Shown: positions 35,257 through 44,515 of the stretch, one piece after another
How positions within the stretch are numbered: the stretch's first letter is position 1
Layout: the number at the start of each line of letters is the position of its first letter
Assembly (NCBI RefSeq): GCF_006715975.1
Contig: NZ_VFOF01000001.1
Span: 382,001 to 446,000 of the forward strand
Reading direction: 5' to 3'
From: Zymomonas mobilis
Lineage (GTDB): Bacteria > Pseudomonadota > Alphaproteobacteria > Sphingomonadales > Sphingomonadaceae
DNA: 64,000 nt
The notes under the pieces: generated by a model
What the model was told of the DNA's origin: nothing
Database searches by the model: none
What the model saw: only the letters and a program-made list of their open reading frames with translations
Made by a program: the position numbers and the translations under genes

Positions 35257-35533
35257 GTAGATTGTGAGTTAGAGCTTCTTTTTCCTGCCAGAGGGTAAAG
35301 AACAACCATATCCGAAGGGCGCTTGCCAGATTAGGGATATCGTTGGCCTTTACTCTTTCGGCATCAATACGAGCGATGAGAGCATTTAGGGGGAGGTCGC
35401 GTTTTAGCGCGGCCTGTTCCAGATTTTGCCAGAAAAACGGTTCAAGACTGATTGAAGTCGAATGACCAGCAATCATGACCGACCGTTTAACCAATCCATG
35501 ATAAGGCACAGAAGCACCGTCTGAAGGTTGCAT
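35240..35533 (-). CDS. Ribbon-helix-helix domain protein
   Basis: A 97-aa protein with the strand RSVMIAGHSTSISLE followed by two helices (FFWQNLEQAALKRDLPLNAL and DIPNLASALRIWLFFTL). This is the RHH_4 pattern, common as single small genes in alphaproteobacteria. A DNA-binding role is assumed from the fold, but targets are unknown. It starts 20 bases after hemH on the same strand, so the two are probably cotranscribed. Confidence 0.78.
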   Translation of the reverse strand: MQPSDGASVPYHGLVKRSVMIAGHSTSISLEPFFWQNLEQAALKRDLPLNALIARIDAERVKANDIPNLASALRIWLFFTLWQEKEALTHNLLNESA

Positions 35534-35553
35534 TTTATCTGTCCCTATGTTTC

Positions 35554-36546
35554 TTATAACCAGCCAGAAATGGCCTGTTCCACCAAAGTTTTAAGCATTG
35601 ATATACCTTCTTCGCTGTCATTCAGGCAGGAAAGGGTCGCAAAATTTTTGCCGCCTGCATCAAGAAAAGTCTGTCTGCCTTGCAAGGCAATTTCTTCCAG
35701 TGTTTCGAGACAATCAGCGGCAAATCCCGGCATGGCAACGGCCAAATTTTGGACATTTTGCTGTGGCAGATTTTGCAATGTCACATCCGTTGCAGGCGTG
35801 AACCATTTTTGTGAGCCGAAGCGGGATTGGAAGCTGGTTATAATCTTGATATTTAAAACCGATGATAACGCCTGACTGGTTGCCATACATTGATAATAAT
35901 AGGGGTCACCCTCTTCCCGCGTTTTGACGGGCATGCCGTGATAGCTGAGGAGTAGGCAATCTGGTTTGAAGTTTAGGTTGGCGAGTTGTTTTTCAAGATT
36001 GATTTTTAAAGCCTGAATATAGGCGGGATGGGTATAATAGGATTCCAGACTGCGTAAGGCTGGTTGCCAGCGGATTTTTTGTAGATAGCGATAGGCTTCA
36101 TCTTGCACGGTGGCGGTGCTGGCCGCGGAATATTGCGGATAAAGCGGTGCTAGCAAAATACGGCGGCAACCGCTGGCGATCAGTTTTTCAATACGCGACG
36201 GAATAGAGGGTTCCCCATAGCGCATGGCATAGTCAATAACGATATTCGGCATGTGTTGTTGCAGAGCTTTTGATTGCTGTGCAGTAATGGCCGCCAGTGG
36301 AGAGCCATCTTTTGTCCAGATTTTTTTATAAGCACGGGCAGAGCGCGGGGAGCGAAAAGGTAGAATAATGCCCTGCAGAATAATTTGCCATAAGGCGGGC
36401 GGTAATTCGATAACCCGCCGATCAGAGAGAAATTGCCCGAGATAACGCCGCAAGGCCTTTGCCGTTGGCGCGGTAGGTGTTCCAAGATTGACGAGTAGCA
36501 CCCCGACTTTATCGGAAACAGGCAGCGGGTTATCGGCTTGTTGCAT
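35554..36546 (-). CDS. hemH: Ferrochelatase
   Basis: HemH inserts Fe2+ into protoporphyrin IX, the final step of protohaem synthesis. It has 330 aa. Motifs are [16 protein letters not shown] at the N-terminus, the catalytic His in [19 protein letters not shown] and the [10 protein letters not shown] region near the C-terminal metal and porphyrin cleft. ATG 36546 is taken as the start because the conserved part begins about 14 residues later; ATG 36594 would add 16 residues. It is probably in operon with the RHH gene downstream. Confidence 0.95.
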   Translation of the reverse strand: MQQADNPLPVSDKVGVLLVNLGTPTAPTAKALRRYLGQFLSDRRVIELPPALWQIILQGIILPFRSPRSARAYKKIWTKDGSPLAAITAQQSKALQQHMPNIVIDYAMRYGEPSIPSRIEKLIASGCRRILLAPLYPQYSAASTATVQDEAYRYLQKIRWQPALRSLESYYTHPAYIQALKINLEKQLANLNFKPDCLLLSYHGMPVKTREEGDPYYYQCMATSQALSSVLNIKIITSFQSRFGSQKWFTPATDVTLQNLPQQNVQNLAVAMPGFAADCLETLEEIALQGRQTFLDAGGKNFATLSCLNDSEEGISMLKTLVEQAISGWL

Positions 36547-36710
36547 AGGGAATCGTTCTTTTCTGAGAAAATGATCTTTGTTTAAGAAAGACAAAAACAG
36601 CTATTTTCTGATTTCGTGGAAAATAAAAGGACGATCTTATCCATTCTGCCTTTTGCCAGAGGAAAGGCTATCGCTTTATGTCGGCTGGCAAGGCGGCAAA
36701 AAAGAATGGC

Positions 36711-37241
36711 CTATTTATTGGCGACTTTAAAATCGAAGACCAGTGCTTTTTCTAAAAAGCTGCCTACGAAGGCTTTGAAATTTTCATGAGCCGGATCAAA
36801 TAACGCCGGATCATTTATAAGCGGGCGACCGACATAATAATTACGATCACCTTCGGAATTGAACGTGACAATATAGCCTTGATCCATGCCCATGCCAGCA
36901 TCTTCGCCGCTATTTTGTGAACCGGTTTCAATAGAAACGATCACGGCTTTTCCATCGGGTCTTTTGGATGTTTTGGCCAGTTCCTGAAAACGGCGGGTTG
37001 CTTCGCGGCGATCGGCTTCTGTGGCAGTTTTTTTGAAACGGAACAGGACGATATGCTGTAATTTCCCCGGGTGAAAATCAGGAGAAGTGAACTTTTCGGC
37101 TCCGACCTCTTTCAAAAGGGCGCGGGCGGCTATGGTGGCATTATCTGGCGATGGCACCGTTCCGGCTTGGGCTGTGGTCATGAAAAAGCCTCCTGCTATG
37201 AGAATGATAAATCTTTTAACGGTTTTGAAAGCAAAATTCAT
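36711..37241 (-). CDS. Secreted Dabb (stress-responsive A/B barrel) protein
   Basis: A 176-aa protein with a signal peptide (FIILIAGGFFMTTAQA) and a Dabb domain beginning LQHIVLFRFKKTATEADRR. Dabb domains are dimeric ferredoxin-like barrels, usually cytoplasmic; an exported version is less common. AAGG 9 bases before ATG 37241 supports this start over the ATG at 37286. It lies 48 bases downstream of the glycosyltransferase on the same strand and may be its operon partner. The function is unknown. Confidence 0.8.
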   Translation of the reverse strand: MNFAFKTVKRFIILIAGGFFMTTAQAGTVPSPDNATIAARALLKEVGAEKFTSPDFHPGKLQHIVLFRFKKTATEADRREATRRFQELAKTSKRPDGKAVIVSIETGSQNSGEDAGMGMDQGYIVTFNSEGDRNYYVGRPLINDPALFDPAHENFKAFVGSFLEKALVFDFKVANK

Positions 37242-37289
37242 ATCAAAGCCTTGGTCATTTTTATGGTCGAATGATCGCCTGCCCATAAG

Positions 37290-38567
37290 TTATGATTGTG
37301 CCGCGATAACAGCCAGCACTTTTCTCATGTGATCTTGCCATAGCATTGGATGCCAACCTTTCAGCCGCATTACCTGCGTTTGTCGCCGCGAGGAGAAGGG
37401 ATTCATATATTCGCTGATCGCTTCTTCCCAAGCCGCACCATTAAGAGGATCGATGTAATCGGCCATTTGGCTGCTGATTTCGCGATAGACAGCAATATCG
37501 CTGGCAATGACGGGTAATCCGTGGCGCAAAGCTTCGGCGATAACCATGCCGCGTCGTGCAAAAAAAGCGGGTTTTAACAAAGCCCGCGCTTGTTGCATCA
37601 TAAGGCTTAGTTGTTGATCGTTCACGCTTTCATAAAAACGGATATGGCGGCGGAGATCAGGATTGCGCGCCAGCATTTCTTCTAGTTTGGGCGACTCTTT
37701 TCGATCATGTCCCAAGATCAGCAGATCTGGTGCCTTTTCTCCGAATTGAAGAATGAGTCTTTTCCAGACTGCGACCAGCATTCCGGTATTATTGGCAGAG
37801 TGATTGGATTCAATCGCAAGGAAATAGGGATGTTCCGGCGGTTGTCCTGTTTTTGGTGCGGTGTTTTGTAATTTCAGATTGGGAAGGCCGTCTGCGCCAA
37901 GGGGTATGGTAACAACTGGAATGCTGCGTCCGGCTTCTGCCATGAAAGGCAGAAAACGGTTTCGGGTGGCTTCGCTGTCCGCGATAACGCAATCGGCGTA
38001 ACGGGCGATGATATCGAGCCGTTTCCGCAAATTCTGCCATTCTGACGGTTTGATATATTCCGGATAGTCAAGCTGATCCGTATCATAAATCAGGCAGACA
38101 AAGCTGGCCTGTTCTTTTTCCAGAATGTTTTTTAAGGCCGCTTCGTTATCAAGATGATGTGGCGAGGCTTGCAGTAGAATTCTGATGCCGTTTTGCGGCT
38201 TGAAAAGATGTGGCCATAATTCGATCAAGGCTTTGGCTTGATAAAAGCTTTGTTTACAGCTTTGCCCAAAATTCTGGGCTTGGTTTTTTTGCCAGACATT
38301 TTCTGTCTGGGTGATCATGTTTAAAACGGCCGTTTGCGATAAACGTCCGTAGCGTCCGAAGCGATTTAAACGGGAAAAAACAACCCGATCGGAAAACCAG
38401 CCGATCAGTAATTTTATCCATGCCATTTCGATACGGCTGATGCCGTCAGTCATGACGGCTTTTCCGGCGCGTTCAGTCAGCCATGAAACATCAAGGATAA
38501 TTTCGCCATCACTAGCTTCTGATGCGTCGTTCAGAGCCTGATTTGAAGAACCGCTGTCTGTCATCAA
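37290..38567 (-). CDS. GT4-family glycosyltransferase
   Basis: A 425-aa retaining glycosyltransferase with the GT-B fold. The C-terminal half shows PYFLAIESNHSANNTGML, LLILGHDR, the acceptor-side PAFFARRGMVIAEALRHGLPVIAS (GT4 E-x7-E region) and YIDPLNGAAWEEAI. An N-terminal segment (DVSWLTERAGKAVMTDGISRIE) resembles the opening of mannosyltransferases that act on surface polysaccharides. It is 25 bases downstream of the KpsC-like gene, so the two probably act on the same glycan. The sugar is unknown. Confidence 0.85.
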   Translation of the reverse strand: MMTDSGSSNQALNDASEASDGEIILDVSWLTERAGKAVMTDGISRIEMAWIKLLIGWFSDRVVFSRLNRFGRYGRLSQTAVLNMITQTENVWQKNQAQNFGQSCKQSFYQAKALIELWPHLFKPQNGIRILLQASPHHLDNEAALKNILEKEQASFVCLIYDTDQLDYPEYIKPSEWQNLRKRLDIIARYADCVIADSEATRNRFLPFMAEAGRSIPVVTIPLGADGLPNLKLQNTAPKTGQPPEHPYFLAIESNHSANNTGMLVAVWKRLILQFGEKAPDLLILGHDRKESPKLEEMLARNPDLRRHIRFYESVNDQQLSLMMQQARALLKPAFFARRGMVIAEALRHGLPVIASDIAVYREISSQMADYIDPLNGAAWEEAISEYMNPFSSRRQTQVMRLKGWHPMLWQDHMRKVLAVIAAQS

Positions 38568-38592
38568 TCCTCCTATGCCCCTGCTCAGGTTG

Positions 38593-40338
38593 TTACGATT
38601 TACCAGCGCGTGGGTTGCTTACCGTTGCCCGCCGAAGAGCCGTGCAAAATTTGCCTTGGAAATGGCGTATCCATGTGACCGGCGTCATTTTGGCCTTTGG
38701 CGTATCGATAAGCCTTTCTATCAGAACTTCCGGTGAACAGGGCACGCCCGTTTCGGGATCAAGATAGCGCGGATAGAGAATAAGTGTAACGGCTGCAAGC
38801 TCTGTTATATCAAGCCGTCTTTTCCGTCTGGCGGGAATATGACCTAGGTCACGCGTTAAGCCCCAGCCAGCATAAAAAGGTGTGCCATGGCAGATGACCT
38901 CGCGATGGCGAAGCAGAGCTTCAAAACCGGCTAGGGATGTCCATACATGGACAGCATCAACCTGATCGAGCAATTTTGCAATCGGGTAATGGCGGATGAC
39001 GATATCAGCATATTTTTCAGCGGCGCCTTGTGAAACGAAGCCTTTTCGGTGGCCAGCCTCAACATCGGGATGGGGTTTGAAAATAATATAGCTGTCGGCT
39101 TCGGCTTCCCTTGCCCGACGAAGCAGATCGAGATTCCCTTTGACTGCGCCGCCGCCCAATCTTACCGAACGGTCATCTTCCACTTGGCCTGTGACCAAGA
39201 CGATCCGTTTTCCTGTCGGTAGAGAAAAGGATTCTTCGGTCTCCGTTCCCATATATTTACTGATATGTGCCGATTGAATTCGGGTAATCAATTTTTTGGT
39301 GCGGTCGATCAGCTCTTTTGAAAAACGGGTCTGGTTGAATAGGGTTTCGATATCGGAAGGATGGCTTGGATCGTAATAAATCCCTTGTTTATCAACCACG
39401 ATCGATAGGGGCGGGTGGAGGCCACTGCCAAGACCTACGGAACGGATGAAACCATCTTCGACTTCGTAAAGGGCATGTTGTTTAGCAACAGCTGCGCGTA
39501 ATCCTGTCGGTTCGCGGGATGGCCATAGGGCGATAGCATCCTTTCTTTCATCCAGAAAAGCGAGAGCATCTTCTGTTTTTCGAGGCATAGGAAGCGTTTC
39601 ATCGGTTCCCGACCAGAGGAAGCTTCGGATTGCCTGTTTTTTCCACCACGCCATGCCACAAGCCGCCTTTATCGGGCGGTTGCTGTCTATTAAAACGCGC
39701 CATTCCGATAATTGAGCGATTGCCTGACGGAGCGATATCGGTTTTTTCGTGAAAATATCGTAATATTGGAAAGCCGCCAGTAAGCGATTTACCAATTCAG
39801 CCGTTGTCATATCAGGAGAAGCGAATAGGCTGGCGAAATCAGGTCTGGCAGTTGGCGATAATCTGATGGGCATATTGCCCAATCGAGCGACAAGACCGAT
39901 GTCGATCGTATGAATCGAGCGCCCGCTACAGATGATTTCCCGTGTCTGGCCGATGAGACTCCACGGATCAAAAAGGCCGAGATGAACGCGGAATCCTTGC
40001 TTTTTTAAATTTTCAGCCAAAGCTGTATCCGACTTTTGATCCAAAAGGATAAAAAGGTCGGTCTTATTCGCCATTGTCGCAAAAAGTGCTGCGTCTGGTT
40101 GGTCATCAGGAATGAAAATACGCTGTTTTCTAGAAATTTGAGGGAGAGGCGTTGCCCAGAAAGCGCCGCCCACCCGCATTTTAGTCAGCTTTTTTACAAG
40201 AGCTTCGGATTCTTGCAATGACAATGGGGCATTATCCTGCGGTTGCCCTGTATGGATGCGAGGCTGAACGAAATCGGCAAGCGTGACAGTAGCCTTTGGG
40301 AAAGGCGGCAGACGTAAAAAAGGTAAAGACAGCGGCAT
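38593..40338 (-). CDS. KpsC-like capsule polysaccharide Kdo transferase, single module
   Basis: A 581-aa protein. Residues about 220-560 match the module of KpsC/LipA-type beta-Kdo transferases: GMAWWKKQAIRSFLW, then YEVEDGFIRSVGLGSGLHPP, YYDPSHPSDIETLFNQTRFS, FKPHPDVEAGHRKG and CHGTPFYAGWGLTRDLGHIP. Full KpsC carries two such modules; here the first 220 residues do not show the second set of these motifs. KpsC enzymes build the Kdo linker that anchors capsule to lipid. No kpsS, kpsM/T or kpsD/E lies nearby, so the product may be another surface glycan. It heads an operon with the GT4 gene. Confidence 0.82.
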   Translation of the reverse strand: MPLSLPFLRLPPFPKATVTLADFVQPRIHTGQPQDNAPLSLQESEALVKKLTKMRVGGAFWATPLPQISRKQRIFIPDDQPDAALFATMANKTDLFILLDQKSDTALAENLKKQGFRVHLGLFDPWSLIGQTREIICSGRSIHTIDIGLVARLGNMPIRLSPTARPDFASLFASPDMTTAELVNRLLAAFQYYDIFTKKPISLRQAIAQLSEWRVLIDSNRPIKAACGMAWWKKQAIRSFLWSGTDETLPMPRKTEDALAFLDERKDAIALWPSREPTGLRAAVAKQHALYEVEDGFIRSVGLGSGLHPPLSIVVDKQGIYYDPSHPSDIETLFNQTRFSKELIDRTKKLITRIQSAHISKYMGTETEESFSLPTGKRIVLVTGQVEDDRSVRLGGGAVKGNLDLLRRAREAEADSYIIFKPHPDVEAGHRKGFVSQGAAEKYADIVIRHYPIAKLLDQVDAVHVWTSLAGFEALLRHREVICHGTPFYAGWGLTRDLGHIPARRKRRLDITELAAVTLILYPRYLDPETGVPCSPEVLIERLIDTPKAKMTPVTWIRHFQGKFCTALRRATVSNPRAGKS

Positions 40339-40682
40339 TTTTTTCCTGAGAAATACGATCGTCTGGCAGTGTTTGTGGCCAGATAATTGGCGTGAGCCAT
40401 ATGGGTTAGTTAGGCTATGTTTTTATTGAGAAATAATAAACAATAAATCCGAAAATAGCGCCTTTATTTTATTCGATAGTCTAAATCAAAAAGACTGGAA
40501 TAAGGAGATATCCTTTTCTCCAGAATGGTGTTTCTTGCAACTATATAGCCTGAGGCTGGTTGTTAAGGGTAATAGACGGGATGCCGTTTTGAGACGGCTT
40601 TCGGCCTTAAAAGATTCTTTCATAACCTCTGATTTTCAAGAGAGTCATATCCGGATGACGGATAAATGAGGAGCTATATCTG
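40339..40682. other. Gap between the KpsC-like gene and the Tat-type SDR
   Basis: A 344-bp divergent promoter region without a gene. It contains a small hairpin, GCCGT-TTTGAG-ACGGC (about 40581-40596), roughly 90 bases before the SDR start. GAGGAGC directly before the SDR ATG is a good ribosome-binding site. No clear -35/-10 pair was found. Confidence 0.5.
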
Positions 40683-41699
40683 ATGGCCAATAATCCAACT
40701 ATTTCCGAAGGACGACGCAATGTGATGGCTGGTCTTGCTACGGCGGGGCTTGTTTCTGGTTTGAGTACTGCCGCCTCTGCTGCTAATCGTGATAAAGAGC
40801 CTGCGGTGACAGGGGGCAAAACGATGTATGACCCCCGTGATGCCTATCCGCGTGCACCTTTTGCTGGACAGGATCAGCCTTGGCCGGGTTTGGCCAGCAA
40901 GATGATTCCTAGACCAGATCACGGCGAAACAAGTTATCGTGGTTCGGGCAAGCTGCAAGGGCGGAAAGCTTTGATTACCGGCGGTGATTCCGGAATCGGT
41001 CGCGCGACAGCGATTGCCTATGCGCGGGAAGGGGCTGATATTGTTATCAATTATCTGCCGCAGGAAGAATCCGATGCCCGTGAGGTGGTTTCCTTGTTAC
41101 AGGGTGAAGGGCATAAGGTTTTTGCCTTGCCCGGAGATTTGCGGAATGAGAATTTCTGTGTCCAGTTAGTGCAGGAAGCAGCAAAGCGTTTGGATGGTTT
41201 GGACATTCTGGCCAATATCGCCGGACATCAGCATTACAACGAGTCCATCCTGACGCTTTCTACGGCTGATTTTGATGATACTTTGAAGACCAATGTCTAT
41301 GCGATGTTCTGGCTATGCAAAGAGGCATTGAAAATCATGCCTGCTGGTTCAGCGATTGTGAACACGTCTTCGACCCAAGGATATCGTCCTTCGGCAATAT
41401 TGCTTGATTATGCGACCAGCAAAGCTGCTATTGCCAATTTTACCCGTGCATTGGCTATCCAATTGGCACCGAGAGGTATTCGGGTAAATGCTGTCGCACC
41501 AGGGCCATTTTGGACACCATTGCAGGTTTCGGGTGGTCAGCCGACTTCAGCCTATAGCAATTTTGCTGCCAACACGCCGATGAAAAGACCGGGGCAGCCA
41601 GTCGAGATTTCGCCTGTTTATGTCTTTTTAGCTTGCGCTGAAAATAGCTATGTCACTGGTGAAGTTTACGGTGAAACGGGTTGCGCCCAGATTTTTTAA
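40683..41699 (+). CDS. SDR oxidoreductase with twin-arginine leader (YghA-like)
   Basis: A 338-aa short-chain dehydrogenase. An N-terminal Tat-type leader (GRRNVMAGLATAGLVSGLS, ending ASA) is followed by the YghA/GSP39 family linker (YPRAPFAGQDQPWPGLASKM). The Rossmann motif is TGGDSGIGRA, the catalytic Ser lies in NTSSTQGY and the Tyr/Lys in DYATSKAA. E. coli YghA and B. subtilis relatives are cytoplasmic with the same linker; the twin-arginine leader suggests export with bound cofactor. The substrate is unknown. It is a single gene with its own terminator. Confidence 0.9.
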   Translation: MANNPTISEGRRNVMAGLATAGLVSGLSTAASAANRDKEPAVTGGKTMYDPRDAYPRAPFAGQDQPWPGLASKMIPRPDHGETSYRGSGKLQGRKALITGGDSGIGRATAIAYAREGADIVINYLPQEESDAREVVSLLQGEGHKVFALPGDLRNENFCVQLVQEAAKRLDGLDILANIAGHQHYNESILTLSTADFDDTLKTNVYAMFWLCKEALKIMPAGSAIVNTSSTQGYRPSAILLDYATSKAAIANFTRALAIQLAPRGIRVNAVAPGPFWTPLQVSGGQPTSAYSNFAANTPMKRPGQPVEISPVYVFLACAENSYVTGEVYGETGCAQIF

Positions 41700-41716
41700 T
41701 GAAGAAGCTTTTCTTG

Positions 41717-41746
41717 AAAAGGCAGCGTTTTTTACGCTGCCTTTTT
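41717..41746 (+). terminator. Terminator of the Tat-type SDR
   Basis: AAAAGGCAGCG and CGCTGCCTTTT flank a T-rich loop, then a further T. It also faces the convergent proC. Confidence 0.88.
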
Positions 41747-41767
41747 GGGAATAGCGAAGGTGAAAAG

Positions 41768-42583
41768 TTAGTCTTTCTTCTGGCCTAATTCGGTTGTTCT
41801 TTTGACGGCGGCAAGGACGCTTTTTTGTAAACCCGCCGTGAAGTCGCTTTGATTCAAGGCAAAAAGGCTGTTCATGCCAACACCGGCCGGTGAATTGTTG
41901 ATATCGAGCAACTGGCGCGGATGCTTTCCTGATAATTCCAGCATTTTTACAGATCCGACCAAATTTTCCATGGTCGTTTTCCAAGCGATATCCCGTGGAA
42001 GACCCGCTAGAACACCGGCATCAACCAAGGCTTCGATAAAATAATAGACGTAATTGGGCCCGCAGACGCCGAAACCGGTAAAGATATCTATCAGGCTTTC
42101 ATCGAGGAAAAGGGCTTTTCCAAAGCCGGAGACAAATTTTTCGGTTAAATCCTTGTCTGCATGGCTGTTGATGACAACACCGCTATAGCCCAATCCGGTA
42201 TCGGTTAAGGTGTTTGGAATAATGCGTGCGATAGCATAGTCGCTGCCGACCAAGCTTTCTAGTTGGGCGAGGGTGACACCCGCAACGATAGAAACCACCA
42301 AAGCTTTTTTATCGGCATTTTCGGCAATGTCTGCCCCTACGGCTTTTAAATCATCCTGTGGTCGCACCCCGATGACAATAATATCCGCCTTTTTGATGGC
42401 TTCGATATTTTTCCGGTCTTTGTCAAAAGCCGTGATACCATAGCTTTCTTGTAATTCTTTTTTCCGTTCTGGCCGGATGTCATAAGCCGTTATGTCGCCT
42501 TTAGACGCGGTTTTATGCTTGATGATGGCTCTGATCATCGCTTCGGACATCTGCCCGCTACCGATAAAATGAATATGGCTCAT
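41768..42583 (-). CDS. proC: Pyrroline-5-carboxylate reductase
   Basis: ProC reduces pyrroline-5-carboxylate to proline with NAD(P)H. It has 271 aa. The N-terminal Rossmann motif is FIGSGQMSEAMI, with VIGVRPQD in the middle. The P5C site segment near the C-terminus reads GKHPRQLLDINNSPAGVGM, with PNTLTDTGLGYSGVV in between, all in family order. The C-terminal form (DINNSPAGVG instead of the usual VTSPGGTT) is a little divergent. It is a single gene on the minus strand. Confidence 0.9.
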   Translation of the reverse strand: MSHIHFIGSGQMSEAMIRAIIKHKTASKGDITAYDIRPERKKELQESYGITAFDKDRKNIEAIKKADIIVIGVRPQDDLKAVGADIAENADKKALVVSIVAGVTLAQLESLVGSDYAIARIIPNTLTDTGLGYSGVVINSHADKDLTEKFVSGFGKALFLDESLIDIFTGFGVCGPNYVYYFIEALVDAGVLAGLPRDIAWKTTMENLVGSVKMLELSGKHPRQLLDINNSPAGVGMNSLFALNQSDFTAGLQKSVLAAVKRTTELGQKKD

Positions 42584-42813
42584 GGCATTACTCTTTGGCT
42601 GGGAAGGATGTTTTTATAAATTGTGATTCTAACGCAGTTTTATGTCCCGATGATATGCCTTCTTTGTTTTATTGCAAAAAACAATTTCTTGGATAGCGAA
42701 ATGACGGTTGGGCTTATAAAGTGGTTCTTTAGAGCGAAAGTTCTCTCCCTTTTATCTGCTGTGAATATGGGCGGTTTTTGAAACCGGAATATTTTTCAGA
42801 TTGTGAGGTCAAA

Positions 42814-43956
42814 ATGAATTTAGAAGACAAGCTGATCTCTTTACGTCGGGAATTACATCAACATCCTGAACTGTCAGGCGAAGAATTCCAGACAACCAAG
42901 AAATTGACCGCATGGCTGAAAGAAGCCGGAATTCGTATTTTACCTTATGATTTGAAAACTGGCGTTGTAGCAGAAATCGGTCATGGTTCCCCTATGATCG
43001 CTTTACGGGCGGATATTGATGCTTTGCCGATTGAAGAAAACTCGGATGCCGTCAGTCCGTCTTTGGAAAAAGGGAAGATGCATGCCTGTGGCCATGATTT
43101 TCATTCAGCCGTTTTATTGGGCGCCGCACTTTTTTTAAAACAGAATGAATCCCGTTTGGTCGGTACCATTCGTTTATTATTTCAGCCTGCAGAAGAGAAT
43201 TATTCCGGTGCCTTGCAATTGATAAAAGCAGGTGTCTTGAATGATGTTGATGTCGTTTTCGGTTTTCATAATGCCCCGAATATGCCGGTCGGTGAATTTG
43301 GTACCTGCCATGGTGCCATTATGGCGAATGTTGATCGTTTCGAGATCAATTTAGCCGGTGTTGGCGCACATGCAGCTTACCCCGAAAATGGTGCTGATGT
43401 GATTGTGGCTGCATCAGAAATTATCAATAGCCTGCAAACTATTGTCAGCCGTAATATTTCTAGCCAACAATCCGCAATTATCAGTGTGACCCGCATCAAT
43501 GCCGGTAGCGGATGGAATATCTTGCCTGAAAAAGCAGAATTGGAAGGCACAGTCAGAACCTTTGATGCTGAAATAAGAAAAGAAATTCAGCGCCGGATGA
43601 GAGATATTATCTATTATATGGCGAAGGCGATGGATGTTGGCGCACAGTTTTTATGGCATGAAGGCCCGCCAGCGGTCATTAATACAGATTATTGGTCTGA
43701 TTTTTCGGCTAAAATTGCACGTCAATTTGGCTATGTTGTCCATAATGTAACCCCGCAAAATGGTGGCGAAGATTTTGCCCATTATCTTCATTATCGCCCC
43801 GGTGTCTTTTTTCATATTGGCACGGGCAGCCCTGAATCTTTGCATCATCCAGGCTTTAATATTGATGAAAAGGCGATTCTACCGGCGGCTGAATATTATG
43901 CCTTGTTAGCGGAAGAAGCGTTGAAAGATTTGAAATCGTCGAAGGCTTCGACCTGA
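42814..43956 (+). CDS. M20-family amidohydrolase (hippurate hydrolase-like)
   Basis: A 380-aa dinuclear metal amidohydrolase. The opening RRELHQHPELSGEEF is the family signature. Metal ligands and the catalytic Glu lie in ALRADIDALPI, HACGHDFH and QPAEENYSGA, with the last ligand in GGEDFAHYL. A dimerisation lid domain spans about residues 180-290. GAGG precedes ATG 42814; the earlier TTG at 42778 is unlikely. It is followed after 29 bases by an ATC-hydrolase-like gene. Substrates of this class are N-acyl or N-carbamoyl amino acids. Confidence 0.9.
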   Translation: MNLEDKLISLRRELHQHPELSGEEFQTTKKLTAWLKEAGIRILPYDLKTGVVAEIGHGSPMIALRADIDALPIEENSDAVSPSLEKGKMHACGHDFHSAVLLGAALFLKQNESRLVGTIRLLFQPAEENYSGALQLIKAGVLNDVDVVFGFHNAPNMPVGEFGTCHGAIMANVDRFEINLAGVGAHAAYPENGADVIVAASEIINSLQTIVSRNISSQQSAIISVTRINAGSGWNILPEKAELEGTVRTFDAEIRKEIQRRMRDIIYYMAKAMDVGAQFLWHEGPPAVINTDYWSDFSAKIARQFGYVVHNVTPQNGGEDFAHYLHYRPGVFFHIGTGSPESLHHPGFNIDEKAILPAAEYYALLAEEALKDLKSSKAST

Positions 43957-43985
43957 GGCGAGTTAAAATTTTCGGATAAGAAAGG

Positions 43986-44492
43986 ATGTCTTTGATGACG
44001 GCCAAATCTGGCACCGAAATGGGCATTTTAAAACGGCGGCGTATCGAAGCCGAGATTGTCAAACCGATCTATGAAGCGATGATTCGCCATTTCGGAAAAG
44101 AAAAGGCGCAGGCTGTTTTAAAAGAGGCCATTACCGCCGATGCGGTACGTGCCGGAAAAGAAATGGCCGCCAAGCAAGAAGGTGGAGCAACTCTCGAAAA
44201 TTTTGCAGCGATGCAATATCTTTGGGAGCAAGATGACGCCTTGAAAGTCGATATATTGGCCAGTGATGACCAGCATTTGGATTATAACGTCACACGATGT
44301 CGTTATGCCGAAATGTATCGAGAAATGGGATTGGGTGAGATAGGATCAATCCTGTCTTGCACAAGGGATGAGTCTTTTATCCAAGGTTATAATTCCGATA
44401 TTGAAATGAGCCGAAGTCAGACGATTATGAAAGGCGCTGATTTTTGTAATTTTCGTTACCGGCTGAAAGAAAAGCAGAAAGAAAACCTGTAG
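43986..44492 (+). CDS. L-2-amino-thiazoline-4-carboxylate hydrolase-like protein
   Basis: A 168-aa protein matching the ATC_hydrolase family (PF14196 from memory): long N-terminal helices, then the region NVTRCRYAEMYREMG and the C-terminal cysteine motif GADFCNFRYRL. In Pseudomonas an ATC hydrolase opens 2-amino-thiazoline-4-carboxylate to N-carbamoyl-cysteine, which a second amidohydrolase cleaves to cysteine. Adjacency to an M20 amidohydrolase on the same strand fits that logic, but many homologues are untested and the substrate may differ. Confidence 0.8.
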   Translation: MSLMTAKSGTEMGILKRRRIEAEIVKPIYEAMIRHFGKEKAQAVLKEAITADAVRAGKEMAAKQEGGATLENFAAMQYLWEQDDALKVDILASDDQHLDYNVTRCRYAEMYREMGLGEIGSILSCTRDESFIQGYNSDIEMSRSQTIMKGADFCNFRYRLKEKQKENL

Positions 44493-44515
44493 AGTAAGGC
44501 AAAAATGCTCGCATT

